Assembly: GCA_003149835.1 (NCBI GenBank)
Contig: QAMX01000096.1
Coordinates: 10,309 to 28,823, forward strand
Reading direction: 5' to 3'
DNA from: Clostridiales bacterium
Lineage (GTDB): Bacteria; Bacillota; Clostridia; Oscillospirales; QAMX01
DNA: 18,515 bases
Of the stretch, positions 7,511 to 13,968 are shown piece after piece. Each line of letters opens with the position of its first letter. Position 1 is the stretch's first letter. The notes beneath the pieces were generated by a model. That model was not told the origin of the DNA. It saw only the letters and a list, made by a program, of their open reading frames with translations, and ran no database searches. The position numbers and the translations under genes are program-made.

Positions 7511-7939
7511 TCAGGCATTCAGGATTGCTAACGCCGACCGGTATTTTTCAGCGCGTTTCAAGTCTTTTTCGGTGATGCGGTCCAGCCTTGTCAGATCCAA
7601 ATTGTGCGTCAGATCGGCAATCTTCACTCTTCTGGCAAGGTCGTTTTCCCTGATTTTCCGGACGTAATCAAGGTACGGAACGCTTTTGTCATGCGTCATC
7701 AGCGCAACTGCGGCCACGACCTCATCCGGAAAGCCCATCGCCCTTAAAGCCTGAAAGGTGACGTCCGTATCTTCAACGATGTCATGGAGCAGCGCGACGC
7801 AGGCGGAAGCTTCATCCGTCATGGACTCCGCGACATGGAAGGGATGAAAGGGATACGGTATACCGCACTGATCCGATTGACCCTTATGCTTCTCAAAGCA
7901 CAGCTTCATCGCCTTCTTCGTCAATTCCGTATAAATCAT
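7511..7939 (-). CDS. Small HD-domain phosphohydrolase resembling (p)ppGpp hydrolases
   Basis: The 142-residue protein is essentially one HD domain. Residues 18-37 follow the RelA/SpoT hydrolase N-terminal pattern (GQ, then YPFHPFHVA). HDIVEDT (52-58) supplies the metal-binding HD pair and the Glu-Asp pair, and KIADLTHNLDLTRL (106-119) supplies the distal metal Asp109. There is no synthetase, TGS or ACT domain. This architecture fits a small alarmone hydrolase (SAH/Mesh1 type), but other nucleotide phosphohydrolases share these motifs, so the substrate is inferred. ATG 7939 has a GGGGGA site 9 bases upstream. The gene has its own promoter and terminator. Confidence 0.85.
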   Translation of the reverse strand: MIYTELTKKAMKLCFEKHKGQSDQCGIPYPFHPFHVAESMTDEASACVALLHDIVEDTDVTFQALRAMGFPDEVVAAVALMTHDKSVPYLDYVRKIRENDLARRVKIADLTHNLDLTRLDRITEKDLKRAEKYRSALAILNA

Positions 7940-7982
7940 CGTTCCGATTCCCCCAGTCGTCTGCCGCTCCCTTTACAGATTG

Positions 7983-8011
7983 ATTATATCGGTCTGTTTC
8001 AGCGATGTCAA
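7983..8011 (-). promoter_or_regulatory. Perfect consensus promoter of the HD-domain gene
   Basis: On the minus strand this is TTGACA (8011-8006), a 17-base spacer, then TATAAT (7988-7983): both hexamers are exact and the spacing ideal. The leader to ATG 7939 is about 37 bases. It predicts strong, probably constitutive, transcription unless a repressor acts. Confidence 0.9.
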
Positions 8012-8087
8012 CAGCCTTCATCCGGTTTCTGTGAAAAAATTCGTTTCCGGCAGAATACCTCGCAGAGTTTCCCGGAGAGATATAAGC

Positions 8088-8112
8088 GGCGCGCGGCTCT
8101 TAGCCGCGCGCC
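8088..8112 (-). terminator. Strong GC hairpin at the end of the transporter operon
   Basis: A perfect 11-bp inverted repeat, GGCGCGCGGCT (8088-8098) and AGCCGCGCGCC (8102-8112), has a 3-base loop. It is the only strong stem between the last operon gene and the next promoter. On the minus strand the following bases are GCTTATATC, not a U-run; the T-run lies before the stem. Operon 3' end is the likely role, but the mechanism is unclear. Confidence 0.45.
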
Positions 8113-8161
8113 GAAAAAATTCGCATAAGCCTTACGGGCAGAAATCCGCCTCTTTCAACGC

Positions 8162-8374
8162 TCAATGAAAAAAGAACAGATATCCGACGCCGGCCATAGC
8201 CAGCAGGATCAACAGCACTACGGGGACAATGACCAGCAGCGCCGACAGAATCATCGCCAGAAGATCGCCCTTTTCCATGCTGTCTTTCAGCGGCGGCTGC
8301 TCCGTTTCGCCGTTTTTCCGCTTTTTGTCGCGCAGCGCGTTGAGCTGACCCTCAAATTTTCTGCGGAAAAGCAT
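8162..8374 (-). CDS. Small single-pass membrane protein, last gene of the transporter operon
   Basis: The 70-residue protein has a basic, hydrophilic N terminus (MLFRRKFEG, then DKKRKN at 16-21) and one long hydrophobic segment (about 38-69) reaching almost to the C terminus, so it looks tail-anchored with its charged half in the cytoplasm. I recognise no family. It starts 27 bases after the stop of the ATPase F gene, has GAGGAAGGG upstream of ATG 8374, and lies in the same direction with no promoter between them, so it is probably co-transcribed. An accessory role with the transporter is inferred from position only. Confidence 0.65.
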   Translation of the reverse strand: MLFRRKFEGQLNALRDKKRKNGETEQPPLKDSMEKGDLLAMILSALLVIVPVVLLILLAMAGVGYLFFFH

Positions 8375-8401
8375 CGCGTCCGTCCCTTCCTCTCCCGCCG
8401 C

Positions 8402-9931
8402 TCACGCTTCGCCGCGCTTGATTTCCTCGACGCGGTGGCAGGCGACGAAATGCTCTGGTTTCAGTTCTCGCCATTCGGGCGCGACGTGCCGGCAGATCTC
8501 GGCGCAATAGGCGCAGCGCGTGTGGAATTTACAGCCCTGCGGCGGATTGACGGGGCTGGGGATGTCGCCTTCCAAAATGACGAGATCCTTGCCGCCGTCC
8601 GCGTCTGTGGTCGGGATCGCCGCCAGCAGCGCCTGCGTATACGGGTGAAGCGGGTCGGCAAAGATCTCCCCCGAGGCCGCCAGCTCGACCATATTCCCCA
8701 GATACATCACGCCGATACGGTCGCTGATGTATTTGACGACCGAGAGGTCATGCGTGATAAAGAGATAGGTCAGGTTTTGCTGCTCGCGCAGATCCTGCAA
8801 AAGGTTGATAATCTGCGACTGAATCGAAACGTCGAGCGCGGAGACCGCCTCGTCGCAGACGATGAATTTCGGCCGCACCGCGAGGCTGCGCGCGATGCCG
8901 ATGCGCTGGCGCTGTCCGCCCGAAAACTGGTGCGGATAGCGGTGCAGAAAGTACGGCTGCAAGCCGCACTCGTCCATGACCCGCAGCACCTCCTCCTGCA
9001 TCCGCTCGTCGTTTTTTCTGAAATAGCCGTGCGCGAGCATTCCCTCGCCAACGATCTGTCCGACCGTCATGCGCGGGTTCAGCGACGAATACGGGTCTTG
9101 GAAAATCAGCTGCAAGTCGCAGCGCAGCGCGCGCATCTCCTCGGTCGTGAGCCGCGCCAGATCGATGCCGTCGTCGAGATAAGCTTCGTACCGTGCAAAC
9201 TCGGCGTTGCCCGCATAGGCGGCGCGCATGGAATCAATCTTCGCCTCAGCCGCGCCCAGCTCCGCGTCGATTGCGCCGAGCGCTTTGTCGGCCGCGGCGA
9301 GCGCGGCGTCAAGGCGTTTCAGCTTTTCTCCGCCCTTTCCGCTCTTCTGACACCGGTAGGCGCAGTCGTCATGATCGAGCTGGAGTTTCTTTTTCCGGTT
9401 CAGCGCGTCGCGCCGTTTGAGGCTGAGGCGGTAAACGGCCATGAACGCCTCCTCCACCGGCCGGTAGTCCTCGGCAATCAGGAAACCGCCGATGAGATTG
9501 GCGAGATCGAGCAGAGCGTCGTGCGCCTCCTTGACGGCGCGGTCGTATGCATCGTGCAGCTTGAAGCGGCCCTGTTCGTCGGCCTCGTCATAGAGCTTTT
9601 TCATCGCGTCGCGCTTGGATTCGCAGATTTGCAGCTGTCTGCGCTTTTTCGTCAGGCTTTTCAGCGTTTTTTTCACATACTTCGGCGCGATGTCTTTCAG
9701 GGAGCGGCCGTAATACATGGTGCGCCCGTCGGTCTGGCGGTAGAGCTGCAAAAGCGTCCGGCCGAGCGTCGACTTTCCGCAGCCCGACTCGCCGACCAGC
9801 CCGAAGACCTCGCCCTCGTAGATATCGACGGATATCCCGTCGTTGGCCTTGACATAGAGGCCGCGCTTTTTCAGCGGAAAATACTGTTTCAGTCCGCTGA
9901 TGCGCAGCAGAACCTTTTTATCGTTCGCCAT
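8402..9931 (-). CDS. dppF: Peptide ABC transporter ATPase F with a large internal insertion
   Basis: This is one of the two ATPases that power peptide import. All nucleotide-binding elements are intact: Walker A GESGCGKST (47-55), Q-loop Gln278 in LIFQDPYSSLNPR, signature FSGGQRQR (336-343), Walker B FIVCDE (356-361), D-loop SALD (364-367) and the switch His394 in FITHDL. The C-terminal oligopeptide-transporter extension has Cys467, 473, 476, 480 and 498. At 509 residues it is far longer than the usual 310-340. The excess is residues about 78-252, between Walker A and the Q-loop, rich in Lys, Glu, Asp and Ala (KKRRQLQICESKRDAMKKL; AADKALGAIDAELGAAEAK) and predicted helical. ATG 9931 has GGAGGAGG just upstream and overlaps the end of gene D by 14 bases, which suggests translational coupling. 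Confidence 0.93.
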   Translation of the reverse strand: MANDKKVLLRISGLKQYFPLKKRGLYVKANDGISVDIYEGEVFGLVGESGCGKSTLGRTLLQLYRQTDGRTMYYGRSLKDIAPKYVKKTLKSLTKKRRQLQICESKRDAMKKLYDEADEQGRFKLHDAYDRAVKEAHDALLDLANLIGGFLIAEDYRPVEEAFMAVYRLSLKRRDALNRKKKLQLDHDDCAYRCQKSGKGGEKLKRLDAALAAADKALGAIDAELGAAEAKIDSMRAAYAGNAEFARYEAYLDDGIDLARLTTEEMRALRCDLQLIFQDPYSSLNPRMTVGQIVGEGMLAHGYFRKNDERMQEEVLRVMDECGLQPYFLHRYPHQFSGGQRQRIGIARSLAVRPKFIVCDEAVSALDVSIQSQIINLLQDLREQQNLTYLFITHDLSVVKYISDRIGVMYLGNMVELAASGEIFADPLHPYTQALLAAIPTTDADGGKDLVILEGDIPSPVNPPQGCKFHTRCAYCAEICRHVAPEWRELKPEHFVACHRVEEIKRGEA

Positions 9932-10910
9932 GCCTGTCCTCCTCCCTCGGATAGAAGCAGCGGATCTGCTGAACGTCGGAAACCTTCGTCAGTTCCGGCT
10001 CCTCCTCGCGGCACCGCTCGGTCGCAAACTTGCAGCGAGGCGCGAATTTACAGCCTTTCGGCAGGTCGAGCGGATGCGGCACGGCGCCCGGAATCGCTTC
10101 CAGCCGGACGTTCATGGGCGTATCCAGCCGCGGGACCGACATCATCAGGTCGTGCGTATAGGGGTGCGAGTATTCCGGCTTGGAAAACAGCACGCGCGCG
10201 GGCGACATCTCGACGACCTGCCCGCAGTACATGACCGCCACGTCGTCGGCCATCTGGTTGATCACGCCCAAATCGTGGGTGATAAACAGAATCGACGTGC
10301 CGTGCTCCTTTTTGAGGTCGTTCATCAGTTTTAAAATCTGCGCCTGAATCGTGACGTCAAGGGCGGTCGTCGGCTCGTCCGCGATCAGCAGCTTGGGGCG
10401 GCATGCGAGCGCCATGGCGATCATCACGCGCTGCCGCATTCCGCCGGAGAGCTGATGCGGATACTGCCTGGCGACGATTTCGGGGTTGGGAATTTTGACG
10501 TCGGCGAGCATCTCGACAACGCGCTTCTCCGCCTCTTTTTTGGAAAGCCCCTGATGGATCAGAAACGGCTCCTGCATCTGGCGCATGATTGTAAAGACCG
10601 GATTCAGGCTCGTCATCGGCTCCTGAAAGATCACAGAGATATCGTTGCCGCGGATCTTGTACATCTGCTCGATGCTCAGCTTTGTGAGGTCGGTGCCGTT
10701 GAAGAGGATTTCGCCGCTGTCGATATAGCCGTTGCCGTCGAGCAGGCGCAGAATGCTCATCGCCGAGACGCTCTTGCCCGAGCCGGATTCGCCGACGACG
10801 CCGAGCGTTTTCCCCGCCTCGACGCTGTACGAGACGTCGTTGACCGCCTTAACGGTGCCGCGCCGCGTTTTGAAGAAGGTTTTCAGATGTTTTAATTCCA
10901 AAAGCGCCAT
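9918..10910 (-). CDS. dppD: Peptide ABC transporter ATPase D
   Basis: This is the partner ATPase of the importer, 330 residues, of normal length. Visible elements are Walker A GESGSGKS (40-47), Q-loop Gln96 in [12 protein letters not shown], signature LSGGMRQR (154-161), Walker B LLIADEP (174-180), D-loop TALD (182-185) and switch His212 in FITHDLG. The C-terminal oligopeptide extension begins near residue 274 and contains Cys287, 293, 300 and 318, the spacing seen in family members reported to bind an iron-sulfur cluster. ATG 10910 was chosen because GGGAGGAG ends 7 bases upstream; the TTG at 10916 would nearly touch that site. It lies 14 bases after gene C and overlaps gene F. Confidence 0.95.
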   Translation of the reverse strand: MALLELKHLKTFFKTRRGTVKAVNDVSYSVEAGKTLGVVGESGSGKSVSAMSILRLLDGNGYIDSGEILFNGTDLTKLSIEQMYKIRGNDISVIFQEPMTSLNPVFTIMRQMQEPFLIHQGLSKKEAEKRVVEMLADVKIPNPEIVARQYPHQLSGGMRQRVMIAMALACRPKLLIADEPTTALDVTIQAQILKLMNDLKKEHGTSILFITHDLGVINQMADDVAVMYCGQVVEMSPARVLFSKPEYSHPYTHDLMMSVPRLDTPMNVRLEAIPGAVPHPLDLPKGCKFAPRCKFATERCREEEPELTKVSDVQQIRCFYPREEDRHGER

Positions 10911-10924
10911 ATCCAAACTCCTCC

Positions 10925-12766
10925 CTACCGTTCACGCGACTTTGGATCGATGGCGTCCCGCAGGCCGTCGCCGATGGTGTTGATACAGATCGTACAGATG
11001 CCGAAGATCAGCGCCGTAAACACCCACTGCCACCAGTACTGCTGGATGACGATGGAGTTGTTCGCGCCTTTGAGCATGTTGCCCCAGGTCGGCTGCGGCG
11101 GCGAAACGCCGAAACCGAGATAGGAGAGCGAGGATTCCGTCAGCATGCTCGTGGCAAAGTCGAGCGTGGCGCTGACGACGACGATTGAAATCACGTTGGG
11201 CAGAATGTGCCGGAAGAGAATCTTGCGCTCGCGCACGCCCATGGCCTTTGCAGCGGTCACATATTCGCTCTCTCTCGCTGAGAAAATCTGCGCGCGCACC
11301 AGGCGGCAGATGCTCGTCCATGACAGCACGCCGAGAATCACCATAATCAGATAAATCCGCTGCGATTCGCTCATCAGCGAGCCGACCACCGCCGACATAA
11401 TCATCGCAAACGGCAGGAACGGCAGACCGCCGACAATCTCGGCGACGCGCATGATCACCGTGTCGACCTTTCCGCCGAAGTAACCGGCCAGAGAGCCGAG
11501 CAGAACGCCGATAATCGTCGAGATAATCACCGCGACGGCGCCGACCGTCATCGTCATACGGCCGCCGTTAATCAGGCGTGTCAAAACGTCGCGGCCGAGC
11601 CCGTCGGTGCCGAGAATATAGCCCTTCAAGCCCCATTTATACAGCTCGCCGCTCTCGGTAACCGCGTAATTCTGGTAATAGTCGGTATAAAAAGCGGCGG
11701 TCGTTTCCTTTGCAAGCCCGGACGGTACGCTCGCCTGGCCGAAGCTGTCGTCGCCCCAGCAGTAGAGCTTACCGGTATCGGTCAGAGCCGTATAGTGGTA
11801 TTTCCCGCCCTGAATTTTCACAAATTTCCCGTCGGTCTGCTGGGGAATCTGCTGTTCGCCGTGCATGGTGTTGCCCCAGACCACAATCGACCCGTCTTTC
11901 AGGAGCGCGGCGCAGCTCGAATCGCCGGCCGCGATGTCGACGACGTTGCCGCCGCTGGCAATCGCTTCCGGAATCGTCGAAATCGAGCTGCTCTTCATGC
12001 CCGTAAAGGCGACGTTTCCGTCGTTGAGCAGCGAGATATAGCCAAACGAGGTCAGCGCTACCTTATCGATGCGGCCCTGAAATTCCTCCTTGACCTTGGC
12101 ATCCACGTTCAGCATGTTGCCCCACATATAGAGATAGCCGTCATGAGTGACGACCGCCGAGATCTGGTTTCCGGCTTCGAGCTGCTTGACGTCCTCCGCT
12201 TTCAATTTGCCGAGGGAGTTGGGCATGACGTCCTGCCCGTTCATCGTGGAGCCCCAGACGTAGAAGTCGCCTCTGTCGTCCATGGCGACGACGTGGTCGA
12301 CGCCCGCCGCGACGCGGATAATTTTGGCGTTCTTCACCGCCGTTGGTATTTTGGCGACGTTGCGCGTGCGGCTCATCTTCGTCTTGCCCCATGTATAGAC
12401 CGTGCCCTCGCTGTCTATGCCTACACCGAAGCGCGCGGACGCGGACAGCTGTACGATGTCCTTTTCCAGCGCCGACGGCACGCTCATCATGTTCTTTCCG
12501 GGCGCGATGTTGCTCTGCGAGTTGTCGCTGTATCCCAGATCAAGAGGAAAAAAGAGCGGTCCGATCATGACGAACAGGAAAATCAGCAAAAAGACCACGA
12601 GCGCTGTCATCGCCAGCTTGTTGTGCAGAAAGTGCTTGATAATGGTTCGGATCGGGCTTTGAACCTGTTCTTCCTCAAAGACGTTCATCTCATTCTGAGC
12701 GCCGAAAAACAGACGTCTGAACCACCCGAAACGCTTCGGATTCTTTTTCTTCTCGGATTTTTCCAT
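10925..12766 (-). CDS. dppC: Peptide ABC transporter permease C with an inserted seven-bladed RCC1-like propeller
   Basis: This 613-residue protein is about twice the usual OppC/DppC length. It has a charged cytoplasmic N terminus, TM1 (about 52-74), then about 285 extra residues, then the canonical motif LGTDGLGRDVLTRL (385-398), five further TM helices (about 405-426, 440-463, 470-488, 525-547, 578-598) and the EAA loop EYVTAAKAMG to HILPN (501-524) that contacts the ATPases. The inserted part contains seven aligned 24-residue units ending in WG or TG at 126-127, 171-172, 215-216, 255-256 (degenerate), 297-298, 337-338 and 378-379, separated by 40-45 residues. This is the RCC1/BLIP-II-like propeller pattern. 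Topology places it outside the cell, facing the binding protein. ATG 12766 has GAGGGG 7 bases upstream; GTG 12781, overlapping the stop of gene B, is less likely. Confidence 0.93.
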   Translation of the reverse strand: MEKSEKKKNPKRFGWFRRLFFGAQNEMNVFEEEQVQSPIRTIIKHFLHNKLAMTALVVFLLIFLFVMIGPLFFPLDLGYSDNSQSNIAPGKNMMSVPSALEKDIVQLSASARFGVGIDSEGTVYTWGKTKMSRTRNVAKIPTAVKNAKIIRVAAGVDHVVAMDDRGDFYVWGSTMNGQDVMPNSLGKLKAEDVKQLEAGNQISAVVTHDGYLYMWGNMLNVDAKVKEEFQGRIDKVALTSFGYISLLNDGNVAFTGMKSSSISTIPEAIASGGNVVDIAAGDSSCAALLKDGSIVVWGNTMHGEQQIPQQTDGKFVKIQGGKYHYTALTDTGKLYCWGDDSFGQASVPSGLAKETTAAFYTDYYQNYAVTESGELYKWGLKGYILGTDGLGRDVLTRLINGGRMTMTVGAVAVIISTIIGVLLGSLAGYFGGKVDTVIMRVAEIVGGLPFLPFAMIMSAVVGSLMSESQRIYLIMVILGVLSWTSICRLVRAQIFSARESEYVTAAKAMGVRERKILFRHILPNVISIVVVSATLDFATSMLTESSLSYLGFGVSPPQPTWGNMLKGANNSIVIQQYWWQWVFTALIFGICTICINTIGDGLRDAIDPKSRER

Positions 12767-12777
12767 AGCTTTTCCCC

Positions 12778-13767
12778 TCACTTGTCAACCCGGACGCGCG
12801 GGTCGACGAGTCCGTAGCTGAGATCCGTCAGCAGGATTCCGACAAGGCTGACGACCGTGTAAAACATCTGCATGGCAAGCACGAGCTCATAGTCCTGATT
12901 GGTCAGCCCGTTATAATACAAAACGCCCATGCCGTTGAGGGCAAACGTCGTCTCGATGATGATGGAACCGCTGAAAATGCTCAGGAACCATCCGATCACC
13001 AGCGTGATAACCGGCAGCAGCGCGTTCCGCCACGCGTGGGAGTAAATCACGACCTTTTCGCGCAGGCCCTTGGCCCGCGCCGTGCGCACATAGTCCATGC
13101 TGAGCGCCTCGATCATGGAAGCGCGGACGTAGCGCGTCATGCCGCCCAGCGAAGCCATGGTCATAACGATCAGCGGCAGCGCGATGTAGTAGAGCTTATC
13201 GACGAAAGCGCGCAGCCCCGTATAGGAGGAGCCGGGCGTTTTGATGCCGCTGACCGGAAAAATCTGGATCAGCACGCAGAAGAGATAGATCATAATCAGC
13301 GCGATAATATAAATCGGGATACTGTATCCGACGATCGAGCTGACCTGCACGGCGTTGTCGAACTTCGAGCCCCGTTTGACCGCGCAGCGGATCCCGAGCG
13401 GAATCGTAATCGCCAGCGCCAGAATCGTTGAGAAAATGTTGATGAAAATCGTCGTCTTCATCGGTTCCTTAATGACGTTGACGACCTCCGTCTTATAAAA
13501 GCTGGATGTGCCGAAATCTCCGGTAATCAGGTTTCCAAACCATTTCCCGAAGCGGGCGATCATCGGATCGTTGAGGCCGAGCCGTTCCCTTGCGGCCTGA
13601 TATTCCTGCTCATAGGTGCCCGATTTAATCAGCTCCTGCCGGCGGCTTTCCAGTTCCGCGCGCGCCGGGTCGCCGGGGATCAGGTTGTACAGATAAAACA
13701 TCAGAAAGCCGATCACCGTAAAAACTATGGCGATGTACAACAGCCGTTTTAAAATGTATTTCGTCAT
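12778..13767 (-). CDS. dppB: Peptide ABC transporter permease B
   Basis: This is the first of the two pore-forming subunits: 329 residues, of normal length and organisation. It starts MTKYILKRLLYIAIV with TM1 (about 9-29) and the family sequence LIPGDPA (29-35), followed by an outer loop (35-100) and five more helices. The EAA loop is DYVRTARAKG to RNALLPV (225-253). The C-terminal DLSYGLVDPRVR is also typical. It follows the binding-protein gene after a 201-base gap with two hairpins. ATG 13767 has only a weak GGTG site 5 bases upstream, so translation may be modest compared with gene A. It ends 11 bases before gene C. Confidence 0.95.
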   Translation of the reverse strand: MTKYILKRLLYIAIVFTVIGFLMFYLYNLIPGDPARAELESRRQELIKSGTYEQEYQAARERLGLNDPMIARFGKWFGNLITGDFGTSSFYKTEVVNVIKEPMKTTIFINIFSTILALAITIPLGIRCAVKRGSKFDNAVQVSSIVGYSIPIYIIALIMIYLFCVLIQIFPVSGIKTPGSSYTGLRAFVDKLYYIALPLIVMTMASLGGMTRYVRASMIEALSMDYVRTARAKGLREKVVIYSHAWRNALLPVITLVIGWFLSIFSGSIIIETTFALNGMGVLYYNGLTNQDYELVLAMQMFYTVVSLVGILLTDLSYGLVDPRVRVDK

Positions 13768-13836
13768 CCGATCACCAAATTTCTAAAAATAATCCTGTTA
13801 TATGGGGCAGGCAGCGGAGCCATTTCTTTGCCGGCG

Positions 13837-13892
13837 CCGTTCCTTTTGCTTTCGAAGCCGCGCTCTGCCGGCTCCGAAAGCAAAAGGAACGG
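13837..13892 (-). promoter_or_regulatory. Intercistronic hairpin 2 (dppA-dppB)
   Basis: A perfect 18-bp inverted repeat spans CCGTTCCTTTTGCTTTCG (13837-13854) and its inverse (13875-13892). The 20-base centre can extend the stem by five more pairs (13856-13860 with 13869-13873). It lies in the transcript between the binding protein and permease B. Such long stems typically stabilise the upstream mRNA part. It shares bases 13889-13892 with hairpin 1. Confidence 0.6.
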
Positions 13893-13925
13893 GGAAGGAC
13901 GGCTCGTTTGATCGTCCCTCCCCGT
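13889..13925 (-). terminator. Intercistronic hairpin 1, possible attenuating terminator after dppA
   Basis: ACGGGGAAGGACG (13889-13901) pairs with CGTCCCTCCCCGT (13913-13925) with one mismatch and an 11-base loop. In the minus-strand transcript the stem is followed by TCCTTTTGCTTT, a loosely U-rich tail. It starts 43 bases past the dppA stop. Partial termination here would give more binding protein than permease. Confidence 0.45.
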
Positions 13926-13968
13926 CGAATTGCGTCAGCAGGTTATGCCAATTTGATCTGATTGCTGT

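Noticed and set aside
8165..10234. Plus-strand open frame of 689 residues opposite the ATPase genes.
   Set aside because: It lies antisense to two clearly recognisable ATPase genes, has no ribosome binding site and no family similarity; it follows from GC-rich codon use on the other strand.
12767..12781. GTG start for permease C overlapping the stop of permease B.
   Set aside because: The ATG at 12766 has GAGGGG at 7 bases, while the GTG lacks a well-placed site; the overlap is suggestive but weaker.
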